NCBI GenBank assembly: GCA_041920215.1
Contig: JAYRSJ010000020.1
Span: forward strand, 22,695-86,694
Source: JAYRSJ01 sp041920215
GTDB lineage: Bacteria; Pseudomonadota; Gammaproteobacteria; Burkholderiales; Burkholderiaceae_C
DNA length: 64,000 bases
Reading direction: 5' to 3'
Shown here: piece by piece, positions 34,539-41,900 of the stretch
Numbering within the stretch: position 1 is the first letter of the stretch
Layout: the number at the start of each line of letters is the position of its first letter
Position numbers and translations under genes: made by a program
Notes under the pieces: model-generated
The model's database searches: none
Seen by the model: the letters and a program-made list of their open reading frames with translations, nothing else
What the model was told of the DNA's origin: nothing

Positions 34539-34667
34539 ATGGATTCGCAACAGCAGTTTCTGGTGGCCAGCGGCTATGTCGTCGCGGTCTTCATTGCGGC
34601 GGTGGTCTTCACCATCGATTGGCTGGAGTCGCGTGGGCGCCGCAGCGTCAGCAAGCCGACACGCTGA
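34539..34667 (+). CDS. Small membrane protein, paralogue B
   Basis: This 42-residue protein (MDSQQQFLVASGYVVAVF at the N-terminus) has one membrane helix and the tail RGRRSVSKPTR. GAGAAGGAGAACCCC gives its ATG a strong ribosome-binding site. It is homologous to the 52-residue protein at 34265, so this looks like a tandem duplication. Confidence 0.55.
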   Translation: MDSQQQFLVASGYVVAVFIAAVVFTIDWLESRGRRSVSKPTR

Positions 34668-34817
34668 ACGCCAGATAATCGGAGCGTCGCATTGCAAGGT
34701 GCGGCGTTTGCCTGAGCCGCTGCCCGGCGGTTGAGGCAAACGAGTTCCGTCCAGTGATGGTGGCTGCACTGCAACCCAAGCCACCAAGGCCCGCGCGTGC
34801 CCAACGTGCGCCTTCTA

Positions 34818-34905
34818 AACGCTGCCAGGCTCCCGAAATAGCAGCGCACGCCAGCTCGCTGGCGTATGGAGTTTCCTCATAGCTGCCCTCGGGCTGCTCA
34901 AGGTG
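34818..34905 (+). ncRNA. Structured leader RNA, copy 2 of 5
   Basis: Stem 1 is CGCTGC (34820-34825) with GCAGCG (34841-34846) around CAGGCTCCCGAAATA. Stem 2 is ACGCCAGC (34848-34855) with GCTGGCGT (34858-34865). GGAGTTTCCTC follows, then a GCCC/GGGC hairpin. This is the same plan as the other four copies, but it lies about 235 bases upstream of the next gene instead of about 50. Confidence 0.55.
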
Positions 34906-34991
34906 GCCGCGTCCCAGACTCCACAACTCTGCCGCTGACCCACCGAGTTGCGTCACGCCTGACCCGCGTGCGCATCGTTGACCCCGGGAAT

Positions 34992-35014
34992 GCGAGGCTT
35001 CGGCCTCGCCTTTC
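34992..35014 (+). terminator. Rho-independent terminator-like hairpin
   Basis: GCGAGGC (34992-34998), a TTCG loop and GCCTCGC (35003-35009) are followed by CTTTCCCT. The U tract is interrupted, so termination may be partial. It lies between structured RNA copy 2 and the DUF3275-like gene. Confidence 0.5.
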
Positions 35015-35138
35015 CCTCGCTGCCGTCCACCGGCCCAGCTTCTTCCTTCCCTTTTTCTTCAACCGCTGCGCGGGACTTCCCGCCGGCGTTGGCGTGCGTC
35101 CTGTTCGGCTTCTTTCCCCCAGCCCCAGGAGCAATGCC

Positions 35139-35747
35139 ATGTCTATTTCTGTCCGTGGAACCGTCGTCATCTCGCGCAAGAGCGGCAAACGAGGCGCCTT
35201 CAATGTCGGTGAACTCAGCACCGAGATTGGCAACTTCGAAGTCAAGGACGCGTGCATCGAAGAGTTCGACGAAGGCCGCTACACCGGAACCTTCGTCATC
35301 AACTGGATCGAGTGCGAAAGCTTTGCCTGGAAGGGCAAAGTCTTCGTCAAGACCCGCGCGCAGCTGGCCGAAGTTCTGATCGACGAGGGCGAAGCAGGCG
35401 CAGCACCAGAGCCTGCGCAGCCTCCTGTCGCCGACCCGATCGATGGCAAGTTGGACGCCAAGTCCGATGCGGCCCCTCCCGATCGCCCCGAGCCGGAGGC
35501 AGGTGTTCCTCTCGCACCAGCACCTCGCGCGGCAGTTGCCAAGTCAGACCAGGAGAGCCAGCCATCAGGCGGAGCCTCTGACGATGCGGCGCTGTTCGGG
35601 CTTGACTTGTTCGAGTTGGTGCGAGAGCACCAGGCCCTCAAGCTCGATCCGACCGTGGACCGCGTGCTCTTCCGTGCACAACGCGATCGTCTGAAGGAAC
35701 TGGGCTACGGCTTTGATCCCAAAACCCAGATCTGGAGCGCGCGCTGA
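35139..35747 (+). CDS. DUF3275-like ICE protein
   Basis: This 202-residue protein resembles the DUF3275 family common in ICEs. The N-terminal domain (to about residue 85) contains VISRKSGKRGAFNVGELST and GTFVINWIECESFAWKGKVF. An Ala/Pro/Asp-rich linker (about 90-150) leads to a small C-terminal domain (LFELVREHQALKLDPTVDR, ending FDPKTQIWSAR). The first domain reads like an OB or beta-barrel fold. CCCCAGGAGCAATGCC precedes the ATG. Its role is unknown. Confidence 0.7.
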   Translation: MSISVRGTVVISRKSGKRGAFNVGELSTEIGNFEVKDACIEEFDEGRYTGTFVINWIECESFAWKGKVFVKTRAQLAEVLIDEGEAGAAPEPAQPPVADPIDGKLDAKSDAAPPDRPEPEAGVPLAPAPRAAVAKSDQESQPSGGASDDAALFGLDLFELVREHQALKLDPTVDRVLFRAQRDRLKELGYGFDPKTQIWSAR

Positions 35748-35829
35748 CACGCTCCTCAAGACCCTGCAGCTTGGCCTCGTCATAAAGCCGGATCCAGCGC
35801 AGCTTGAACTACCTGCAGCCCGCCCTGTG

Positions 35830-35875
35830 CGGGCTTGCATCAGCAGCTGCCCCCATGGAGGCTGATGCAAGCCCG
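35830..35875 (+). repeat. 15-bp perfect inverted repeat
   Basis: CGGGCTTGCATCAGC (35830-35844) and GCTGATGCAAGCCCG (35861-35875) flank a 16-base spacer; wobble pairs extend the stem outward. It lies about 80 bases after the DUF3275-like gene. No U tract follows directly, so it is not a typical terminator. Confidence 0.55.
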
Positions 35876-36043
35876 TGCAGTACAGCGGGGAACTGATCAC
35901 TGGGTGGCCACGACCCGATGCGTGGTGCCGTATTGCGGCAAGCGATCAAGAGCGTCAATGGTGTCCGAAGTCTGCGTGCGGACACGGCCAAGCAAGGTCT
36001 AGGGATGGGCCTGATGGGTCAGCAGACGCTATCGATCCTGATT

Positions 36044-36098
36044 CCGGCTCAGAGAGCCGGGATCTCCAAGGGCTTGGACAAGCGAGCCCTTGGAGATC
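36044..36098 (+). repeat. Two adjacent perfect hairpins
   Basis: CCGGCTC/GAGCCGG (36044-36060, 3-base loop) is followed without a gap by a 14-bp perfect stem, GATCTCCAAGGGCT (36061-36074) with AGCCCTTGGAGATC (36085-36098). Together they could stack coaxially in RNA. Confidence 0.55.
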
Positions 36099-36159
36099 CC
36101 CGTGTTTCAGCGTTCCCTCCGGCCGAAGTTCCGGCCCGCCTGCACCACGTCACGGTGCT

Positions 36160-36250
36160 GAACGCGTGCTGGCTCCTGAAGGGGCACGCGGGTCGCGCAC
36201 AAAGCGATCGGGAGTTTGTTCTTGCAACCCGTCGGGGCACGCCCCGAGAG
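36160..36250 (+). ncRNA. Structured leader RNA, copy 3 of 5
   Basis: Stem 1 is CGCGTGC (36163-36169) with GCACGCG (36184-36190) around a 14-base loop TGGCTCCTGAAGGG. Stem 2 is GGTCGC (36191-36196) with GCGATC (36204-36209). GGGAGTTTGTTC and an ACCCGTCGGGG hairpin follow. It lies about 40 bases before the 42-codon gene at 36290. Confidence 0.58.
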
Positions 36251-36289
36251 GGTGTCCTCGGCCCTACCACGCGAAAAAGGAGCAGTTCG

Positions 36290-36418
36290 ATGACAACCCC
36301 CTCACCTGAATCCAACACCACCGAAACCCGGGTGCTGACCGATCGCTTCGTCACCCTGATCCAGGCGCTCGACCTGACACCTGGCCCCTTGCGGGGTCGC
36401 ATCGTGACCATTCAGTAG
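36290..36418 (+). CDS. Small unknown 42-residue protein
   Basis: The ATG at 36290 is preceded by AAAAAGGAGCAGTTCG, a strong ribosome-binding site. The product begins MTTPSPESNTTETRVLTDRF and includes LTPGPLRGRIVTIQ. No membrane segment is visible. It is supported mainly by the ribosome-binding site and by the structured RNA leader upstream. Function unknown. Confidence 0.5.
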   Translation: MTTPSPESNTTETRVLTDRFVTLIQALDLTPGPLRGRIVTIQ

Positions 36419-36609
36419 ATCGTCAAGCCAGCGGCAGGGCCGGCAAGGGCCCTGGCAGCCCGCTGGCGCGTCGATCGCGGTCCTTCCCTCCCCGAGGCCC
36501 CATGGGCTTCTCCGAGCGCCCTGGCCTGCCAGGACGCCCGGACAAGCGCACTTGGTCTTCAACCGATTTCCCACCCTGCTCGGGCAGAGCCGCTGACGCC
36601 GTAACCGTC

Positions 36610-36692
36610 ACCCATGACCGCACAGGCCTTCTGAGAAGTGCGGCAGCACCTGACCAGGTGCTCGGAGGTTTTCTCGTTCGTCCCGCCGGGAG
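36610..36692 (+). ncRNA. Structured leader RNA, copy 4 of 5
   Basis: Stem 1 is CCGCAC (36618-36623) with GTGCGG (36638-36643) around AGGCCTTCTGAGAA. Stem 2 is GCACCT (36646-36651) with AGGTGC (36656-36661). CGGAGGTTTTCTC and TCCC-GCC-GGGA follow. Similarity to copy 5 is high and extends from 36586 to about 36705. It lies 52 bases before the gene at 36744. Confidence 0.65.
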
Positions 36693-36743
36693 TCCATCCC
36701 CGGCTGGGGGATGGCGCCGGCTTCCTCATCCCAAGGAGCTGCG

Positions 36744-37259
36744 ATGTTTCCCATTCATCCCCCCAAGAGGCCTGGCCTCGACCCTGATTCGCATGGAACC
36801 CCCGGTTCGGCATCGGCCATGGCGCCCCCGCCTCCAACCGAACAGGTGTCCGACATGCGACGTCCCCAAGCCTTTGAGTCCCCCCTAAGCGTTCGCGCAG
36901 GCCTGCGCCTGGTCAACCTCGCCGAGCCGGCCCATCGGCTGCCTGGCGATACGTTGGCCATGGAGCAGCTCGCGCAGTCCGCCCAGGTGGAGCTGCAGCT
37001 TGGTGCCGAGCTGGTGCAGCGCCTGTTCGCGCTCTGGAATGGCCTGACTGCCTTGGAAGCCGACGAGATCGGTGACTGGGCGCTGGGTGCCCAAGTGCAC
37101 ATCCAGTGCACGCCTGGCCAGCCCCTGCCGCCCGTGATCGCCGTCGGCGCCACGGTTTACGCCAGCGGCGAGGTCGCCTTCAGCCTGCAGTTCGAAGGCT
37201 TCGATGCACCGCTTTGGCTCGACGAGCAGCCGGACCTGTCCGCGCTGAGCGAGCCCTGA
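36744..37259 (+). CDS. Unknown protein behind structured RNA copy 4
   Basis: This 171-residue protein has no recognised family. The first 35 residues are Pro-rich and may be disordered. The rest is an acidic mixed alpha/beta domain (MEQLAQSAQVELQLGAELVQ; ADEIGDWALGAQVHIQ). It has no signal peptide or membrane segment. AAGGAGCTGCG precedes the ATG. A start at the later Met near residue 38 is possible and would remove the Pro-rich part. Confidence 0.55.
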   Translation: MFPIHPPKRPGLDPDSHGTPGSASAMAPPPPTEQVSDMRRPQAFESPLSVRAGLRLVNLAEPAHRLPGDTLAMEQLAQSAQVELQLGAELVQRLFALWNGLTALEADEIGDWALGAQVHIQCTPGQPLPPVIAVGATVYASGEVAFSLQFEGFDAPLWLDEQPDLSALSEP

Positions 37260-37277
37260 TCTCCCTCGCACAGCTGG

Positions 37278-37302
37278 GATCGGGTGGCACCGCCACCCGA
37301 TC
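37278..37302 (+). terminator. 11-bp perfect hairpin between genes
   Basis: GATCGGGTGGC (37278-37288) and GCCACCCGATC (37292-37302) form a stem with a 3-base loop, followed by TCCTCATCCC rather than a U tract. It may be an attenuator, a processing site or a stabiliser between the genes at 36744 and 37334. Confidence 0.45.
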
Positions 37303-37333
37303 TCCTCATCCCACACGCCTTCAAGGAGGTTCC

Positions 37334-37987
37334 ATGTACCGAATCCTTCAGCAGTCCGATGTGTTTGCGGACGCCTGCGCCGCAGACCACCGTGGGCAGC
37401 TTCTCTTCCTCTCGATCTATGGCCGAGATACCTCGGTGCAGCAGTTCATGGCGCGCCTGCATGTGTCCGGCCGTGAGGGCGGTATCGACGAGCTCGATCT
37501 CATCGACACCCGTCCGGCCGACCAGCAGGCGGCCGCCAAGCTGCGCCTTCTGGTCGGAGATCCGAAACGCCTTGGCAAGCTGACCGGCCGCATGCCGCGC
37601 ACCGGCCTTCTGGGCAATCTGGTGCACCTGTGGATCTTTGACCCCGTGCTGCTGGAGCTGGACTACTCGTCGGGCTCGGCTTGGCTGTTTCGGCCGGGCC
37701 CGGTCACAGCTGCGGCCGTGGATCTGGAAGCGGCATGGCGCCTGGTGCAGGACGTGGCCAGGATCCCCTTGTTGCCCCACTGGGGCGTTCCCGTGATGGC
37801 CTACCTGCGTAGCAGGCAGTGTCTGCAGCAGCCTCCTTGTTTGGGGCTGGTGCGCACGCTGCGCGTTGAGATCCCTGAGGGGTTCGACGAGTGGGTGTCG
37901 GAGCGAGTCCGCGTCGGTGACTTCCTGGAGCAGCCACCCAGCTGTTTGGACATGGCCACCAGCCATTTGGAGGTGCGCCGTGCTTGA
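37334..37987 (+). CDS. Unknown 217-residue protein
   Basis: AAGGAGGTTCC gives the ATG at 37334 an excellent ribosome-binding site. The protein has no known motif or membrane segment. It reads as a mixed alpha/beta globular protein with segments such as GQLLFLSIYGRDTSVQQFM and LLPHWGVPVMAYLRSRQCLQ. It overlaps the following 65-residue gene by eight bases, so the two are probably co-translated. Confidence 0.58.
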   Translation: MYRILQQSDVFADACAADHRGQLLFLSIYGRDTSVQQFMARLHVSGREGGIDELDLIDTRPADQQAAAKLRLLVGDPKRLGKLTGRMPRTGLLGNLVHLWIFDPVLLELDYSSGSAWLFRPGPVTAAAVDLEAAWRLVQDVARIPLLPHWGVPVMAYLRSRQCLQQPPCLGLVRTLRVEIPEGFDEWVSERVRVGDFLEQPPSCLDMATSHLEVRRA

Positions 37988-38177
37988 TCCCCTGACCCAG
38001 GAGCGCGCTCTGGCCATTGCCAAGCAGCAAGCCCTGCGCCACCACGCCCCCCGTTTCGTCGTGCGTGATGGCCCGGACTTCGCTGTTGCCAGCGACGAGG
38101 ACCTCGATACCTGGTGGCTTGGCGCCACCGTGACCCACGAGTTCGACGCCAACGGGGATTTGGTGCCGACGGACTGA
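37980..38177 (+). CDS. Small unknown protein
   Basis: This 65-residue protein starts from GTG 37980, inside the end of the previous gene. It begins LDPLTQERALAIAKQQALR after the initiator and ends in an acidic segment (ATVTHEFDANGDLVPTD). It is probably cytoplasmic; family unknown. A hairpin (GCGGGCGCC/GCGCCCGC region near 38190) separates it from the helicase gene. Confidence 0.5.
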   Translation: MLDPLTQERALAIAKQQALRHHAPRFVVRDGPDFAVASDEDLDTWWLGATVTHEFDANGDLVPTD

Positions 38178-38248
38178 AGTCTCCAACCCTGCGGGCGCCT
38201 TCGCGCCCGCGCCCTCTTCCTCACGCTTCCACTCAAAGGAGTACCTCA

Positions 38249-40603
38249 ATGAATGCGGAATCTGAATGCACTTCGAGCGCCGGCGAGGCCGGCGCCGTTC
38301 CTCTCCCCACTGGCTCTGGCACCGGCGCGGCCACCCTGCCGATTGGCGAGTTCGTGCGGGACTTTCGGGCCAGCCTGCTCAGCTCAGTGCGGACCCAGAA
38401 CCCGCCGGTCTACGACGGCATGGCCGACCCACAGCGTGACGCCTGGCTCACCCAGTTGCTGCGCCAGGCCTTCCCGGCGCAGCGCGAGGTGGTCCAGGCA
38501 GTCTGCAGGCTGCTCGTGGACCGAGGCCAGCCATCGGCCGTGATCAATGCGGAGATGGGCACCGGCAAGACCATGATGGCGATCGCGACGGCCTGGCTGA
38601 TGCACCAGCTGGGCTACGAGCGCACGCTGGTGGTCTGCCCGCCCCACCTGGTCTACAAGTGGCGGCGCGAGATCCGGCAAACCGTGCCGGGCGCCACCGT
38701 CTGGATCCTCAATGGGCCCGACACCCTCAAAAAGCTGCTGCAGCTCCGCCAGTCGCTGACCGAAGGCCAGCGCAAGCCGGCTGGGCCCGAGTTCTTTGTC
38801 ATGGGCCGTGTGCGCATGCGCATGGGCTTCAACTGGGCTCCGGCCTTCGCCGTCCGCCGCTGGCTGGGCGCTGGCAACGAGGCCAGCGACCACGACGGAT
38901 TCACCGGCGCGGCCGTGGCGTGCTGTCCGGACTGCTTCGAGCCCATCACGGTGCCCGATGCAGATGGTGAGGCGCTTCCACTAGGTCCTGAGCAGGCCCG
39001 GCTCAAGCTCAATGTGCGGCAAATGCGGTGCAGCGCTTGCGGGGGCGCGCTGTGGTCCTTGGTGCGGCCGCAGGCCGCGCCGAAGTCCCGGCGCGAGATC
39101 CTGCACTCGGCGATCACCCAGATTCCGACCATCGGCGACAAGACGGCCGGCCGCCTGCTCGACACCTTCGGCGAGAACATGCTCGGCGACATGCTGGAGG
39201 ACAACGTCCACGAGTTCATCAACCTGATGGGACCAGACGGCGAGCTGTACTTCAGCGACCGTCAGGCCCGGCGCATGGAGCGCGCCATGGCGCACATGGA
39301 GTTCTCCTTTGGCCAGGGGGGCTACCAGCCCACCGAGTTCATCAAGCGCCAGCTACCAACTGGCTTCTTCGGGCTTCTGGTGGCCGATGAGGGCCACGAG
39401 TTCAAGAACGAGGGCTCCGCACAGGGGCAGGCCTTCGGGGTACTGGCCAGCCAGTGCCGCAAGACCTTGCTGCTGACGGGCACCCTGATGGGAGGCTATG
39501 CCGATGACCTGTTCTACCTGCTGTTTCGCATGAGCCCGGCTGCCATGGTGACCGACGGCTTCGGGTATCAGCGCGGCTCGCTCGGGCCGGCGAGCTGGTC
39601 CTTCATGCGGGCTCACGGGGTGGTGAAGGACATCTACAAGCTCTCCGATCGGAGCGGCGGCGAAGAGCGCGCGCACCGCACGGCCAAAGGCAAAGCGACC
39701 AATCATCGTGAGGCCAAGGCGCCGGGCTTCGGTCCGGTGGGTGTGATGCGCTACGTGCTGCCGATGACCGCGTTCCTGAAGCTCAGGGACATCGGTGGCA
39801 ACGTGCTGCCGCCCTACGACGAGTTCTTCACCGGCGTGCCGATGGAGGTCTCACAGGGCGAGCACTACCGCCGCATGGCCCTTGCCTTGCGCGAGGCCCT
39901 GGCCACCGCATTGCGTTGCGGTGATCAGAGCCTGCTGGGCGTGGTGCTCAATGCGCTGCTGGCGTGGCCGGACTGCTGTTTCCGGGGCGAGACGGTGATG
40001 CACCCGCATCGCCGCACCGTTCTGGCCAGCGCGCCGGCACTCTTCGGCGATCTGGAGCCCATGCCCAAGGAGCAGCGCATGCTGGAGTTGTGTCGGGAGG
40101 CCAAGAAGGCTGGGCGTCGCACCCTGGTCTACACGGTCTACACCGGCACCCGCGATACCAGCGCACGGCTCAAGGCGCTTCTGGAGGTCGAGGGCTTCAA
40201 GGTCGGCGTGCTGCGTGCCTCTGTCGAGGCCGTCAAGCGCGAGGACTGGCTGCTGGAGCAGGTAGATCGCGGTGTCGATGTGATCGTGACCAACCCTGAG
40301 CTGGTCAAGACCGGCTTGGACATGTTGGAGTTCCCCACCATCGTGTTCATGCAGTCGGGCTACAACGTCTACACGCTGCAGCAGGCCAGCCGGCGCAGCT
40401 GGCGCATCGGTCAGAAGCTCCCGGTCGAAGTGCACTTTCTCGGCTACGAGGGGTGTGCCCAGATGCAGTGTCTGAGCCTGATGGCCCAGAAGATCGCGGT
40501 CAGCCAGTCGACCTCGGGCGACATGCCGGACTCCGGTCTGGACGTGCTCAACCAGTCGGGTGATTCGATCGAGGTGGCCTTGGCCAAGCAGCTGCTGTCA
40601 TGA
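38249..40603 (+). CDS. SNF2/DEAD-like helicase with zinc-ribbon insertion
   Basis: This 784-residue SF2 ATPase has Walker A NAEMGTGKT at about 100-108, a segment VVCPPHLVYKWRREI, a DEGHEFKNE box (II) and LLLTGTLMGG (III). The C-terminal helicase half includes VYTVYTGTRDTSARLKALL and ASRRSWRIGQKLPV (VI). Between motifs I and II is a large insertion containing a zinc-ribbon pair (CPDC at 226-229, CSAC at 261-264) and a helix-hairpin-helix-like stretch (TIGDKTAGRLLDTFG). CAAAGGAG precedes the ATG at 38249. It may handle DNA or RNA during element transfer or defence; a precise role cannot be read from sequence. Confidence 0.82.
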   Translation: MNAESECTSSAGEAGAVPLPTGSGTGAATLPIGEFVRDFRASLLSSVRTQNPPVYDGMADPQRDAWLTQLLRQAFPAQREVVQAVCRLLVDRGQPSAVINAEMGTGKTMMAIATAWLMHQLGYERTLVVCPPHLVYKWRREIRQTVPGATVWILNGPDTLKKLLQLRQSLTEGQRKPAGPEFFVMGRVRMRMGFNWAPAFAVRRWLGAGNEASDHDGFTGAAVACCPDCFEPITVPDADGEALPLGPEQARLKLNVRQMRCSACGGALWSLVRPQAAPKSRREILHSAITQIPTIGDKTAGRLLDTFGENMLGDMLEDNVHEFINLMGPDGELYFSDRQARRMERAMAHMEFSFGQGGYQPTEFIKRQLPTGFFGLLVADEGHEFKNEGSAQGQAFGVLASQCRKTLLLTGTLMGGYADDLFYLLFRMSPAAMVTDGFGYQRGSLGPASWSFMRAHGVVKDIYKLSDRSGGEERAHRTAKGKATNHREAKAPGFGPVGVMRYVLPMTAFLKLRDIGGNVLPPYDEFFTGVPMEVSQGEHYRRMALALREALATALRCGDQSLLGVVLNALLAWPDCCFRGETVMHPHRRTVLASAPALFGDLEPMPKEQRMLELCREAKKAGRRTLVYTVYTGTRDTSARLKALLEVEGFKVGVLRASVEAVKREDWLLEQVDRGVDVIVTNPELVKTGLDMLEFPTIVFMQSGYNVYTLQQASRRSWRIGQKLPVEVHFLGYEGCAQMQCLSLMAQKIAVSQSTSGDMPDSGLDVLNQSGDSIEVALAKQLLS

Positions 40604-40634
40604 AGTTCGCGGCCGACGCCAGTCGGTCGCCTTT

Positions 40635-40663
40635 CCCCCAGGTACTTGCCTGGGGGCTTTCTT
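40635..40663 (+). terminator. Terminator-like hairpin after helicase
   Basis: CCCCCAGG (40635-40642) and CCTGGGGG (40649-40656) form an 8-bp stem followed by CTTTCTT. The same stretch can form an alternative stem, GGGCTTTCTT (40654-40663) with AAGAAAGCCC (40688-40697), so two competing folds are possible. Confidence 0.5.
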
Positions 40664-40767
40664 GGGTGGATCGATCTCGGTCCTTCGAAGAAAGCCCAGC
40701 ATCGAAAGGCGTAGGGATGCAACACCTCTGCTCGAAGGCTTCGAGCCGCTGACGGCGTAACCGTTGC

Positions 40768-40848
40768 CCTGACCGCACAGGCCTTCTGTGAAGTGCGGCG
40801 GCACCTGACCAGGTGCTCGGAGGTTGTCTTGTTCGTCCCGCCGGGAGT
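40768..40848 (+). ncRNA. Structured leader RNA, copy 5 of 5 (upstream of radC)
   Basis: Stem 1 is CCGCAC (40773-40778) with GTGCGG (40793-40798) around AGGCCTTCTGTGAA. Stem 2 is GCACCT (40801-40806) with AGGTGC (40811-40816). CGGAGGTTGTCTT and TCCC-GCC-GGGA follow. It ends 54 bases before radC. A published RNA motif named radC occurs upstream of such genes in proteobacterial mobile elements, so this may be a member; that needs a covariance search. Confidence 0.65.
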
Positions 40849-40901
40849 CCATCCCGGTTGGGCTGGCTTTCGGCTTCTTTCTCATTCCCAAAGGAGCCCT
40901 C

Positions 40902-41402
40902 ATGGCCACTGTCCACCTGAATGAAATCGTGCAGTCCTACTCGATAGGCGCGATCCCCTTCTCACCCGTTGAGCTGTCCATCCTTCGCCGGGCCAGCCAA
41001 CTGCTCGGGCGCTGCCTGGATCGGCAAAAGCTCAAGTCACCGCAGGAAGTTCAAAGCTACCTGCAGTGCAAGCTGGCTGGGTTGGAGTTCGAGGTCTTTG
41101 GCGCGCTTTGGTTGGACGCTCAGTTCTGCCTGCTCGCTGACGAAGTCCTGTTCCGCGGCTCCATCTCGCAGACCGCGGTGTATCCGCGGGAAGTCGTCAA
41201 ACATGCTCTGAGACTCAACGCCAGCGCCGTGATCCTGTATCACAACCACCCCTCGATGAGCCCCGAACCGAGCCAGGCCGACCAGTCACTGACTGGCAGG
41301 CTGAGTCAGGCGCTCGACCTTGTTGGCGTGCGCGTGTCCGACCACTTCGTGGTGTCCGGCAATGGCGAGATCGTTTCGTTCGCTCAGCGAGGGCTCATCT
41401 AG
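40902..41402 (+). CDS. radC: RadC-like JAB/MPN domain protein
   Basis: This 166-residue protein has the RadC JAMM metal motif HNHPSMSPEPSQAD (usually HNHPSG) and the preceding family phrase LFRGSISQTAVYPREVVKHAL. ICE-borne RadC proteins are widespread; the name implies DNA repair, but the biochemical role is not settled. The N-terminal helix-hairpin-helix of full-length chromosomal RadC (about 225 residues) is shortened. AAAGGAGCCCTC precedes the ATG at 40902, and structured RNA copy 5 lies upstream. Confidence 0.9.
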   Translation: MATVHLNEIVQSYSIGAIPFSPVELSILRRASQLLGRCLDRQKLKSPQEVQSYLQCKLAGLEFEVFGALWLDAQFCLLADEVLFRGSISQTAVYPREVVKHALRLNASAVILYHNHPSMSPEPSQADQSLTGRLSQALDLVGVRVSDHFVVSGNGEIVSFAQRGLI

Positions 41403-41544
41403 ACCGACCCCGGCGCCAGCGGCGAGCAGTGGCTCGCTGCTGATCCGGGCGTAGCCCCTTTCGATTGCCCAACTCCCTGCCGGGTCCGCGCCCGCCAGGG
41501 GTGGCGCGGAACGGCTTCCCTTCTCCACCAGACAGGAGCCGACT

Positions 41545-41793
41545 ATGAACCTTGAACCCGCCGATCCATCCACGCTGGTCCCTCCCGGCTGCATTCGCAT
41601 TGTTCGCCTGCAGGAAGAGGGGCGCCTCCAATCGGGTGACCAGGTCCAGACCGCCCGTTTGGGCGTTTGCACCGTGGCCTACATCCAGGGTGCAGACAGC
41701 ATTTGCGTGAAGACCCAGTGCGGCAGCTACCGAACCCTATCGGGCATTGCCTTCAGGGCACAGGTTGTCGACCGGACTTGCCGCGACCTGTGA
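41545..41793 (+). CDS. Small unknown protein
   Basis: This 82-residue protein has a strong ribosome-binding site (AGACAGGAGCCGACT). The sequence suggests a small beta-rich fold (IRIVRLQEEGRLQSGDQVQ) with four cysteines after residue 40 (positions within VCTVAY, ICVKTQC and RTCRDL). Family unknown. The 140-base leader contains GC-rich hairpins but not the five-copy RNA motif. Confidence 0.5.
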   Translation: MNLEPADPSTLVPPGCIRIVRLQEEGRLQSGDQVQTARLGVCTVAYIQGADSICVKTQCGSYRTLSGIAFRAQVVDRTCRDL

Positions 41794-41802
41794 GGCAGGC
41801 AC

Positions 41803-41890
41803 GCGCCGGCAATCCGGCGCCTTCGCCACATCAATCAACAACCAGGGACTCGGCGTGGCCATGCAGGCGACCTGGTCCCTTCCTTTTTGC
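41803..41890 (+). promoter_or_regulatory. Hairpins between small genes
   Basis: GCGCCGG/CCGGCGC (41803-41820, CAAT loop) is followed by a second possible stem, GGGAC with GTCCC, that runs into CTTCCTTTTT near 41885. This could terminate transcription or attenuate the gene at 41901. Confidence 0.45.
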
Positions 41891-41900
41891 GGAGTGAATC

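Larger units (their letters stand above)
34668..35138. other. Non-coding leader region with several hairpins
   Basis: About 470 bases with no convincing gene. It contains a long imperfect hairpin at 34706-34741 (GTTTGCCT with AGGCAAAC plus an inner stem), structured RNA copy 2 (34818-34905), a terminator-like hairpin (34992-35014) and a pyrimidine-rich stretch before the DUF3275-like gene. Confidence 0.5.
35748..36289. other. Non-coding region with long hairpins
   Basis: About 540 bases, apparently without a gene. It holds a 15-bp perfect hairpin (35830-35875), two back-to-back hairpins (36044-36098) and structured RNA copy 3 (36160-36250) leading into a 42-codon gene. Confidence 0.5.
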
